A stretch of 64,000 nucleotides of DNA from Mucilaginibacter terrenus. GTDB lineage: Bacteria; Bacteroidota; Bacteroidia; Sphingobacteriales; Sphingobacteriaceae. The stretch spans positions 124,001-188,000 of the forward strand of contig NZ_QWDE01000003.1 in NCBI RefSeq assembly GCF_003432065.1, in the 5' to 3' direction. The notes under the pieces were generated by a model. The model was given only the letters and a program-made list of their open reading frames with translations. It did not search any database and had not been told where the DNA came from. The position numbers and the translations under genes were made by a program. Below, piece after piece: positions 25,639 through 33,195 of the stretch. The stretch's first letter is position 1, and every line of letters begins with the position of its first letter.

Positions 25639-25681
25639 GTTCAAAAGTGCCGGGTACAAAAAAACCTGAACACTTTTGAAC
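25639..25681. repeat. 11-bp inverted repeat upstream of the carbonic anhydrase stop
   Basis: GTTCAAAAGTG (25639-25649) and CACTTTTGAAC (25671-25681) are separated by 21 bp that include seven A residues. It ends 11 bp from the gene's stop on the minus strand and may be its 3' hairpin. Confidence 0.5.
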
Positions 25682-25692
25682 GTTTCGGCTAT

Positions 25693-26364
25693 TTATCGCA
25701 CAGCGCTAAACCTGAACACTTCGTCCATATTGGCGTTATTGCTGGTGCTTACTTTCATGTCGTTAATAATACCGGTTGCAAGGCTATATACCCAACCATG
25801 TACATGAAGCTCCTGACCGTTTTGCCATGCGTTTTGTACAATAGAGGTCTTGCAAAGGTTGTTAACGTTCTCTATAACATTCAGTTCTACCAAGCGGTCG
25901 CCGCGCTCTCCTTCGTCCTCTATAGCGTCCAGTTCGGCAGCATGTACACGGTAAACATCTTTAATGTGGCGCAGCCAGTTGTCAATCAGGCCAAATTGCT
26001 TGTTGGTCATGCTGGCTAGTACACCACCGCAGCCATAATGCCCTGTAACAATAACATGCCTTACCTTTAATACGTTAACCGCATAGTCGAGCACGCTTAA
26101 CATGTTCATGTCGGTGTGTATCACCATATTGGCAATGTTACGGTGCACGAATATCTCGCCCGGTTTGGTGTTGGTTATCTGATTAGCCGGTACGCGGCTG
26201 TCGGCACAGCCTATCCAAAGTACAGGTGGCTTTTGACCGTTGGCAAGAGTGGTAAAGTACTCAGGGTCTTCCTTAAGTGCGTTTTCCACAAACTGGCGGT
26301 TGCCATCCAGTAAAGTTTCGTAAGTAATGTGACTAGTGTCGTGAATTAAATTTTGAGCACACAT
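25693..26364 (-). CDS. Beta-carbonic anhydrase
   Basis: This zinc enzyme interconverts CO2 and bicarbonate in the cytoplasm. The 223-aa product has the beta-class ligands Cys53, Asp55 and Arg57 in IGCADSRVP, and His109 and Cys112 in VTGHYGCGGV. GEIFVHRNIANMV (about 69-81) is also typical. It lies downstream of a SulP anion transporter on the same strand with a 202-bp gap that contains a terminator. The pair suggests bicarbonate handling, although the genes are probably not one operon. Confidence 0.95.
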   Translation of the reverse strand: MCAQNLIHDTSHITYETLLDGNRQFVENALKEDPEYFTTLANGQKPPVLWIGCADSRVPANQITNTKPGEIFVHRNIANMVIHTDMNMLSVLDYAVNVLKVRHVIVTGHYGCGGVLASMTNKQFGLIDNWLRHIKDVYRVHAAELDAIEDEGERGDRLVELNVIENVNNLCKTSIVQNAWQNGQELHVHGWVYSLATGIINDMKVSTSNNANMDEVFRFSAVR

Positions 26365-26471
26365 AATATGTTTTTTTAAGGATTATCTAATTAACTGCTT
26401 TTCGACTAATTTAGCTTACAAACAGCTGCGAATTTAACATTAGTTGTAAAATCCTGCTAAACAGGACTTCT

Positions 26472-26503
26472 AAAAAACCCGGCTACATGGCCGCAGGCCG
26501 GGC
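26472..26503 (-). terminator. Rho-independent terminator after the SulP gene
   Basis: On the minus strand a 7-bp stem GCCCGGC/GCCGGGT-type is followed by TTTTTT. It separates SulP from carbonic anhydrase. Confidence 0.7.
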
Positions 26504-26566
26504 TATCAATCACAGAACACAACTAAAAGTATCCAGGCCATGATTATTATCTTTCATGATCAGTAA

Positions 26567-28186
26567 TCATACTGCTACGGGTTGATCGTGTTGATACTTT
26601 AGTTCTTTAAAAGGAGGTATGTCATACCGTTCCTTAATGTCTAATAGTTGCACTATTATGCCTTTTGTATAGGCATTGTGCTTAAAATTATGAATGATCT
26701 CCAGCACGTCCGGATCAATGTAGCGGGAGGCTGATCCGTCTATAATAACGTCGGTACCTGCCGGTAAACTGGTAAGTGTTACCTGTATCGCAGCCTTGTT
26801 CAGGAACGATACTTCTTCTGCAAGCCGTATGCTGATGGTCTTCTTATCGCCATGAGATGTAATGCGGTAGAAATATGGATTACGAAGGTTTGTACGAAGT
26901 ATATAAAATACACCTACAAGCATTCCTATACCTACCCCTATTAAAAGGTCGGTAAGAACTACGGCTACCAGTGTTACTACAAAGGGAATAAATTGGTTTA
27001 ACCCTTTATGCCACATGTGCTGGAAGAGACTGATCCGTGCCAGTTTATAACCGGTTACCAACAGGATAGCAGCAAGACATGAAAGCGGGATGTGGTTGAT
27101 CAACCGCGGTATAAACAGCAACGACAGCAGCAGCAATATGCCATGTACAATTGCGCTTACCTTTGTACGGGCGCCGGAGTTAACATTTGCCGACGAACGT
27201 ACGATAACTGCTGTCATAGGTAAACCACCAAGCAAACCGCTCACTACATTGCCAGCCCCCTGAGCAAGCAGTTCGCGGTTCGTAGGTGATATTCTTTTTA
27301 TAGGGTCAATTTTATCTACAGCTTCAAGGCTTAACAAAGTTTCCAAACTCGCAACAACGGCAATGGTGCCTGCCACTATCCAAACTTCTTTGCGGCCAAT
27401 AGCGCTAAAATCAGGGCCTTTAAACAAACCAAAAAACTCGCTGGCACCGCCAATTACAGGTATACTAACCATCTGCTTTTCCTGCAATGCCAGGCTTGTT
27501 CCGGCGAACACGGCAGATAGAATCACTCCTGCAATTACTACCAGCAGAGGTGCCGGTACCAGGGCTAACTTCTTAACCTTAGGCCAGTAGATCATGAATG
27601 CAAGGCTCACCAGGCTGATGATCACTGCACCATAATTTATCTTGTTCAGCGCGCCAAGTACGCCGGAAAAGGTATTGTGGGTATCGGTTTGCTCGAAGCC
27701 CTCGTCACCCTCAAAGTCAGCATCATAGCCAACAGCATGCGGAAACTGCTTCATGATGAGGATAATGCCAATTGCGGCAAGCATGCCTTCAATCACAGGC
27801 GACGGGAAATAATTAGCAATGGTACCTGCTTTTATAAGGCCAAGCAGCATTTGCAACACGCCTGCTATAACAAGCGCCAGCAGGAATACTTCAAAAGAGC
27901 CCAGCTTGGTTATACCGTTCAATACAATAACAGTGAGCCCCGCGGCAGGTCCGGCTACACTTAGTTGCGAACCACTTAGAGTGCCAATAACAATACCGCC
28001 AATGATACCGGCAAGCAGCCCCGAGAATAATGGCGCGCCTGATGCCAGCGCAATGCCAAGGCACAATGGTAATGCTACCAAAAAGACCACCACGCTGGAC
28101 GGCAGGTCCTTTTTGAGGTTTTTAGATAAGAAATACTTTTTTAAGTTGAGATCTTCCGAAGAGATCGCGCCCTTGTTAAGTTGCAT
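26567..28186 (-). CDS. SulP-family anion transporter with STAS domain
   Basis: This 539-aa inner-membrane transporter has about 11-14 helices. The SulP signature region is LPSSVVVFLVALPLCLGIALASGAPLFSGLLAGIIGG (about 29-65), then GSQLSVAGPAAGLTVIV. A C-terminal cytoplasmic STAS domain (about 425-530) contains TDVIIDGSASRYIDPDVLEII. SulP proteins move sulfate, bicarbonate or other anions. The neighbouring carbonic anhydrase makes bicarbonate the likelier substrate, but this is context only. Confidence 0.92.
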   Translation of the reverse strand: MQLNKGAISSEDLNLKKYFLSKNLKKDLPSSVVVFLVALPLCLGIALASGAPLFSGLLAGIIGGIVIGTLSGSQLSVAGPAAGLTVIVLNGITKLGSFEVFLLALVIAGVLQMLLGLIKAGTIANYFPSPVIEGMLAAIGIILIMKQFPHAVGYDADFEGDEGFEQTDTHNTFSGVLGALNKINYGAVIISLVSLAFMIYWPKVKKLALVPAPLLVVIAGVILSAVFAGTSLALQEKQMVSIPVIGGASEFFGLFKGPDFSAIGRKEVWIVAGTIAVVASLETLLSLEAVDKIDPIKRISPTNRELLAQGAGNVVSGLLGGLPMTAVIVRSSANVNSGARTKVSAIVHGILLLLSLLFIPRLINHIPLSCLAAILLVTGYKLARISLFQHMWHKGLNQFIPFVVTLVAVVLTDLLIGVGIGMLVGVFYILRTNLRNPYFYRITSHGDKKTISIRLAEEVSFLNKAAIQVTLTSLPAGTDVIIDGSASRYIDPDVLEIIHNFKHNAYTKGIIVQLLDIKERYDIPPFKELKYQHDQPVAV

Positions 28187-28249
28187 ATAGATAAAATAAA
28201 TTTAAAATTGAAGATGGGCTGTGAAAGCCTGAAAGGGCACCAAAAAGCA

Positions 28250-28263
28250 CATGGTATACCATG
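28250..28263. promoter_or_regulatory. 14-bp perfect palindrome upstream of SulP
   Basis: CATGGTATACCATG lies 63 bp upstream of the SulP start, between it and a small membrane-anchored protein gene. It could be an operator; nothing else confirms this. Confidence 0.35.
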
Positions 28264-28318
28264 CCCCTACAGGTACAGCTAAGCTACCGGTATGCTAAAG
28301 CAAACCGGAAACAAGTAA

Positions 28319-28651
28319 TTAAGCGTTGGGTGGCGGAGTGGGTACAACAGGATGAAATACCTGTGTGTAAAGAGAGTTTTCCTGATTGTGCAGGATGTTA
28401 ACTTCGACTATAAAAGGCCGAAAGATGGTAAAGTGCAGGCAGGTTTCGTCGAATGACTTCTTTTCTTTAAAGGTATCCTTACTGGGATCTTCCTTCTCAG
28501 ATTTGGTCTCGTTCTCCAGCTGCATGATAACAGCACTTACTGTTTTGTTGTCGAGGCTTAAAAAAGCTGGTGCGATGGAGATGACCATCTTCGCGATGAA
28601 GATGCTCATAAACAATACCACGACAGAAAGTTTCAAACCTTTACTTTTCAT
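28319..28651 (-). CDS. Small secreted or membrane-anchored protein, 110 aa, unknown function
   Basis: The product starts MKSKGLKLSVVVLFMSIFIAKMVISIAPAF, one hydrophobic segment (about 8-30) that is a signal anchor or uncleaved signal. A charged stretch NETKSEKEDPSKDTFKEKKSFDE follows, and the end is HPVVPTPPPNA, proline-rich. I know no named domain. The longer frame from 28672 is rejected because the ATG at 28651 follows a TATATTTG promoter box by 6 nt. It is upstream of SulP on the same strand (132-bp gap) and may be transcribed with it. Confidence 0.7.
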   Translation of the reverse strand: MKSKGLKLSVVVLFMSIFIAKMVISIAPAFLSLDNKTVSAVIMQLENETKSEKEDPSKDTFKEKKSFDETCLHFTIFRPFIVEVNILHNQENSLYTQVFHPVVPTPPPNA

Positions 28652-28657
28652 CCGCTG

Positions 28658-28665
28658 CAAATATA
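28658..28665 (-). promoter_or_regulatory. -7 promoter box of the 110-aa protein gene
   Basis: TATATTTG on the minus strand, then CAGCGG and the ATG at 28651. Likely leaderless. Confidence 0.5.
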
Positions 28666-28749
28666 GTAACATAGGTTAAAGTAAAAAATGCTAAAAAGTG
28701 TTCTTACAATTAAATTACTAATTTTAACGCTCCTCAATAAACCGCTACA

Positions 28750-30291
28750 GTGAACAAAAAACTAGAAATACTTGAACAGAAGCGCCAAAAAGCGCTGGAG
28801 GGCGGCGGCAACGCCCGTATAGAAAGTCAGCATAAAAAAGGAAAATTAACCGCCCGCGAACGGCTCCATTTTCTGCTGGATGAAGGATCGTTTCAGGAAA
28901 TAGGCATGCTGGTGTCGCACCGCTCTACTTATTTCGGGATGGAAAAAGAGCAATATCCCGGCGATGGTGTAGTAACAGGCTATGGTACAATTAGCGGCCG
29001 CACCGTTTACGTGTTCTCTCAGGATTTCACCGTATTTGGTGGATCATTGTCAGAAACCCATGCTGAAAAGATATGCCGTATAATGGACCTTGCTATTCAA
29101 AACGGGGCTCCCCTTATAGGTTTAAATGACTCCGGAGGAGCGCGTATACAAGAGGGTGTGGTATCGCTCGGCGGTTATGCGGATATATTCTATCGCAACA
29201 CAATGGCCAGCGGCGTAGTGCCACAAATCTCAGCCATTATGGGCCCATGCGCAGGAGGTGCAGTGTACTCTCCTGCTATAACCGACTTTATATTAATGGT
29301 AGAGCATACCAGCTATATGTTTGTCACCGGCCCTAACGTGGTTAAAACCGTTACGCATGAAGTAGTAACTTCCGAAGAACTTGGTGGCGCACATACTCAT
29401 GCTACTAAAAGCGGGGTAACGCATTTTGCCTGCGCTAACGAAATAGAGACCATAAAGCACATAAAACAGTTACTAAGCTACATGCCTCAAAATTGTGAGG
29501 ACCGGGCACCTTCCCTGCCCTACCAACCGCAAAGTGAAGTTCGTGCATCACTTACTAACATATTGCCGGAGAATGTTTCGCAGCCGTACGATATCCGCGA
29601 GATTATCAATGAGGTAATAGATGCGGGATCATTCATGGAAGTACATAAAGACTTTGCTGAGAACATTGTGGTGGGCTTTGCTCGCCTTGCCGGTCGTAGT
29701 ATAGGTATAGTCGCTAATCAGCCGGCATTTTTAGCTGGCGTGCTGGATATTAACTCATCCACAAAGGGTGCGCGTTTTGTACGTTTCTGCGATAGTTTCA
29801 ATATCCCTCTGCTTGTTTTTGAAGATGTACCGGGATTTTTGCCGGGAACTGATCAGGAATGGAACGCTATTATTACCAATGGTGCCAAACTGCTTTATGC
29901 CTTCTGCGAGGCTACCGTGCCACGTATAACGGTAATTACCCGCAAAGCATACGGCGGTGCTTACGATGTAATGAACTCCAAACACATTGGTGCCGACATG
30001 AATTACGCCTGGCCAAGTGCAGAGATAGCTGTTATGGGTGCCAAAGGGGCAGCCGAGATCATATTTAAACGCGAGATAACATCGGCAGAAGACCCGGAAG
30101 CAAAATGGCGTGAAAAGGAACAGCAGTATGCCGAAATATTTGCCAACCCTTACCGTGCAGCCGAACGCGGCTTTATTGACGAAGTAATTGCCCCCGCAGA
30201 TACACGCATAAAACTAATTCATGCGTTTAAGATGCTTGAAAATAAAGTGGTGAATAATCCCAGGAAAAAGCATGGGAATATTCCGTTGTGA
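28750..30291 (+). CDS. Acyl-CoA carboxylase beta subunit (propionyl-CoA carboxylase-type)
   Basis: This 513-aa carboxyltransferase moves CO2 from carboxybiotin to propionyl-CoA or a related acyl-CoA, feeding methylmalonyl-CoA. It has the two crotonase-like halves. The N-terminal half includes [22 protein letters not shown] and [16 protein letters not shown], and oxyanion-hole glycines occur in [12 protein letters not shown]. The C-terminal half includes [17 protein letters not shown] and [22 protein letters not shown]. The start is GTG, with no in-frame ATG nearby. Neither the biotin carboxylase nor the biotin carrier is adjacent, so partners must be elsewhere. Methylmalonyl-CoA decarboxylase alpha subunits look alike. 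Confidence 0.92.
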   Translation: MNKKLEILEQKRQKALEGGGNARIESQHKKGKLTARERLHFLLDEGSFQEIGMLVSHRSTYFGMEKEQYPGDGVVTGYGTISGRTVYVFSQDFTVFGGSLSETHAEKICRIMDLAIQNGAPLIGLNDSGGARIQEGVVSLGGYADIFYRNTMASGVVPQISAIMGPCAGGAVYSPAITDFILMVEHTSYMFVTGPNVVKTVTHEVVTSEELGGAHTHATKSGVTHFACANEIETIKHIKQLLSYMPQNCEDRAPSLPYQPQSEVRASLTNILPENVSQPYDIREIINEVIDAGSFMEVHKDFAENIVVGFARLAGRSIGIVANQPAFLAGVLDINSSTKGARFVRFCDSFNIPLLVFEDVPGFLPGTDQEWNAIITNGAKLLYAFCEATVPRITVITRKAYGGAYDVMNSKHIGADMNYAWPSAEIAVMGAKGAAEIIFKREITSAEDPEAKWREKEQQYAEIFANPYRAAERGFIDEVIAPADTRIKLIHAFKMLENKVVNNPRKKHGNIPL

Positions 30292-30327
30292 TTTCCAGGT
30301 AAGCTTATGACATCAGAATAGAGTTTC

Positions 30328-30738
30328 ATGTTATCTATTGAACAAATAACTCCACACCTCACCTGGCAATTGCGCCGGGATGTGCTTTACCCGGGGGAGT
30401 ACAAGCATGACATGGAGATGGAGGAGGATAACCACGGATACCACTTCGGTGCCTTTACAGATAATAAGCTGGTGGCTGTGGTATCATTGTTTAAACATGC
30501 CGGGGATTGGCAGTTACGCAAATTTGCGGTAAGTGCCGAGATGCAGAAGAGCGGCGTAGGCACACAATTATTAAAATATATTACGGATTTTGTGGTGCAG
30601 GAACACGGTACCAAGCTATGGTGCAATGCCCGCTTGTCGGCCACAGGGTTTTATGAACACTTTGGGTTTACTCAGACCGGAGCTGTATTTAATAAGAAGG
30701 GTATAGACTACATTGTAATGGAGAAGATGCTCTCCTAA
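30328..30738 (+). CDS. GNAT-family N-acetyltransferase
   Basis: This 136-aa protein has the Gcn5-related acetyltransferase core: YHFGAFTDNKLVAVVSLFKH, then QLRKFAVSAEMQKSGVGTQLLKYI (about 69-92) containing the acetyl-CoA pyrophosphate loop Q-x-x-G-x-G. LWCNARLSATGFYEHFGFTQTG (about 96-117) is the usual C-terminal motif. It starts 36 bp after the carboxylase and shares its direction. The substrate is unknown; the neighbourhood gives no hint. Confidence 0.93.
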   Translation: MLSIEQITPHLTWQLRRDVLYPGEYKHDMEMEEDNHGYHFGAFTDNKLVAVVSLFKHAGDWQLRKFAVSAEMQKSGVGTQLLKYITDFVVQEHGTKLWCNARLSATGFYEHFGFTQTGAVFNKKGIDYIVMEKMLS

Positions 30739-30741
30739 ATA

Positions 30742-30776
30742 AAAAGGTCGACTGCCTTGCGCCGTCGACCCTTTCT
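30742..30776 (+). terminator. Rho-independent terminator after the GNAT gene
   Basis: Arms AAAGGTCGAC and GTCGACCCTTT enclose an 11-nt loop; the tail is CTTTCTTT. Confidence 0.75.
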
Positions 30777-30902
30777 TTAACTTAACTGATCTTATTAATT
30801 AACGGGGCAAAGTTGAGCTTTGCAGTGTTAAGGTATTATTAAATATTGTGCTAAATTTCAACAACGTTAATAACCTTGTTATGCCTATTTAAACTGCTTT
30901 AC

Positions 30903-30910
30903 TATATTTG
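30903..30910 (+). promoter_or_regulatory. -7 promoter box of the M42 peptidase gene
   Basis: TATATTTG, 32 nt before the ATG at 30943. The longer reading frame would start at 30910, on the box's final base. Confidence 0.5.
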
Positions 30911-30942
30911 TGCTTGGCCACCCTGGCCACATACATATACAG

Positions 30943-32058
30943 ATGGCTAAAAAGAAAACTGAAGTTGCGCAGAAACCTGCGATTGTTACAGAGAACTCTC
31001 TCGCGTTTTTCGAAAGATATATCAATAACCCTTCGCCTACCGGCTTTGAATGGAAGGGCCAGCAAATGTGGCTGGATTATATAAAACCTTATATAGATGA
31101 TTATTATGTAGATAACTACGGCACTGCTGTAGGCGTGATAAACCCTACTGCCGAGTACAAGGTAGTGATAGAGGCACATGCCGATGAGATATCATGGTTT
31201 GTAAACTATATCACTAATGACGGCCTGATCTATGTTATCCGCAATGGAGGATCTGACCATCAGATCGCACCGTCAAAACGTGTTAATATATACACTGAGA
31301 CCGGCGTTGTAAAAGCCGTTTTTGGATGGCCGGCAATTCACACCCGTTTGGGCGGTGAAAAAGAGGAAGCTCCGACACTGAAAAATATTTTCCTGGATTG
31401 CGGCTGCACCAGTAAAGAAGAGGTAGAAAAGCTTGGCATTCACGTAGGTTGTGTAATTACTTACGAGGACGAGTTTATGGTCCTGAACGATCGTTATTAC
31501 GTTGGCCGTGCGCTGGATAACCGCGCAGGAGGTTTCATGATAGCCGAGGTGGCACGCTTACTTAAAGAGAACAACATCAAGTTACCGTTTGGATTGTACG
31601 TTGTTAATGCTGTACAAGAGGAAATTGGTCTTCGTGGTGCCGAAATGATTGCGCACCGCATAAAGCCAAACGTGGCGATAGTAACCGACGTTACGCATGA
31701 CACCAATACGCCGATGATCAACAAGATCACTCAGGGTGACCTCAGCTGCGGTAAAGGCCCGGTAATTTCTTATGCACCTGCAGTACAGAACAACCTGAAC
31801 AAGCTCCTGATTGAGTCGGCGCAAAAAGCTGGTATTCCGTTCCAGCGCCAGGCATCATCACGCAGCACCGGTACAGATACTGATGCATTTGCTTACTCAA
31901 ACGACGGCGTGCCATCGGCATTGATATCATTGCCGCTGCGTTACATGCACACCACTGTAGAAATGATCCACAAAGAAGATGTGGATAATGTGATACGATT
32001 GATCTATGAGTCACTGCTATCGATACAGGCAGGACAAGATTTCAGATATATAAAATAA
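30943..32058 (+). CDS. M42-family metallo-aminopeptidase
   Basis: This 371-aa cytoplasmic co-catalytic metallopeptidase is of the glutamyl aminopeptidase / TET type. Predicted metal ligands appear in order: His79 in IEAHADEI, Asp192 in GRALDNRAGG (bridging), Glu226 and Glu227 in VQEEIGLRGAE (catalytic base and ligand), Asp249 in VTDVTHDT, and His336 in RYMHTTVEM. The lid/dimerisation domain occupies about 90-185. M42 enzymes form dodecameric shells that trim peptides left by proteases. The ATG at 30943 (MAKKKTEV) is preferred to the frame that opens at 30910. Confidence 0.94.
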   Translation: MAKKKTEVAQKPAIVTENSLAFFERYINNPSPTGFEWKGQQMWLDYIKPYIDDYYVDNYGTAVGVINPTAEYKVVIEAHADEISWFVNYITNDGLIYVIRNGGSDHQIAPSKRVNIYTETGVVKAVFGWPAIHTRLGGEKEEAPTLKNIFLDCGCTSKEEVEKLGIHVGCVITYEDEFMVLNDRYYVGRALDNRAGGFMIAEVARLLKENNIKLPFGLYVVNAVQEEIGLRGAEMIAHRIKPNVAIVTDVTHDTNTPMINKITQGDLSCGKGPVISYAPAVQNNLNKLLIESAQKAGIPFQRQASSRSTGTDTDAFAYSNDGVPSALISLPLRYMHTTVEMIHKEDVDNVIRLIYESLLSIQAGQDFRYIK

Positions 32059-32113
32059 TAAAACAAACATTTAATACCGACCCCTACTTTAACAACAAAA
32101 GTCTACTAAAACT

Positions 32114-33013
32114 ATGAAACCAACATTATTAATCCTGGCCGCAGGTATGGCCAGCCGTTATGGCAGCATGAAGCAGGTTGACGGCTTCGGTCCAAATGGC
32201 GAAACCATTATTGATTATTCTATTTACGATGCTATAAAAGCAGGTTTTGGAAAAATATCTTTCATCATCCGCGAAGAATTTCTTGATAACTTTAAAGGCA
32301 TATTCGAGCCAAAGCTTGCTGGTAAAGTTGAAACTGATTACGTTTTCCAAAGTTACGACCTTACCCAGTTTGGCATTACCGAAGAAATTGAACGCGCTAA
32401 ACCATGGGGAACCGCTCATGCCGTATTAGCTGCGCGCAACCAGGTAAATGAGCCTTTCTGCGTAATTAACGCCGACGACTTCTACGGCTTTGAAGCTTTC
32501 CAAAAGATGGCGGAGTTCCTGACCACTGAAGCTGCTGATGACAAGTACTCACTTATCGGCTACCAGGTAGACCGTACCCTTAGCGACCACGGATCAGTAT
32601 CGCGCGGCGTGTGCCAGGTAGAAGATGGCAACATGGTAGCAATAAATGAACGCCTCAATGTTTATTTCAAAGAAGACAGATCAGTAGTTTACGAAGAAGG
32701 CGGGCAGGAATTCCCGTTGTCAAGTGATACCCGTGTATCAATGAACTTCTGGGGTTTTACACCTGCGGTTTTCAAACAAAGCGAGCCAATGTTCAAAGCG
32801 TTTGTAGAAAAGAACAAGAGCAATCCTAAAGCGGAATTCTTTATCCCGCTGGTGGCTGATGAACTGATCAAATCCGGTACAGCATCTTTCAAGGTTATCC
32901 CTACAGGTGCTAAATGGTTTGGCGTAACTTATAAAGAAGATAAGCCTATCGTTCAAAAAAATATTTCTGAACTTGTAGCTAACGGTACTTACCCTGCTAA
33001 TTTGTGGGCGTAA
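32114..33013 (+). CDS. Sugar nucleotidyltransferase-like protein
   Basis: This 299-aa protein has a GT-A nucleotidyltransferase fold. The pyrophosphorylase loop is LAAGMASRYGSMKQVDGFGPNGE (about 8-30), close to but longer than the usual G-x-G-T-R-x-x-P-K. IDYSIYDAIKAGF, KPWGTAHAVLAAR (about 96-108) and a metal-binding VINADDFYG (about 117-125) follow. The family makes NDP-sugars, but this subgroup is uncharacterised as far as I know. It follows the M42 gene on the same strand with a 55-bp gap and ends at a terminator. Confidence 0.88.
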   Translation: MKPTLLILAAGMASRYGSMKQVDGFGPNGETIIDYSIYDAIKAGFGKISFIIREEFLDNFKGIFEPKLAGKVETDYVFQSYDLTQFGITEEIERAKPWGTAHAVLAARNQVNEPFCVINADDFYGFEAFQKMAEFLTTEAADDKYSLIGYQVDRTLSDHGSVSRGVCQVEDGNMVAINERLNVYFKEDRSVVYEEGGQEFPLSSDTRVSMNFWGFTPAVFKQSEPMFKAFVEKNKSNPKAEFFIPLVADELIKSGTASFKVIPTGAKWFGVTYKEDKPIVQKNISELVANGTYPANLWA

Positions 33014-33052
33014 CACAAACGGCTTCCTAAAAGATCAGGATAAACCATAATT

Positions 33053-33086
33053 AAAAGGCCATGAAGCTCAGCTTTGTGGCCTTTCT
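33053..33086 (+). terminator. Rho-independent terminator after the nucleotidyltransferase gene
   Basis: AAAAGGCCA and TGGCCTTT arms with an inner AAGCTCAGCTTT extension; the tail is CTTGTTT. Confidence 0.75.
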
Positions 33087-33195
33087 TGTTTAAGTATAAT
33101 GCTGCCATTAACAGCAAAGATTTATTCACTAATATTTTAGTTTCACCAGCAATAATACCTTCATATTTGATATATTTATTGCTTTAGTAACTATT

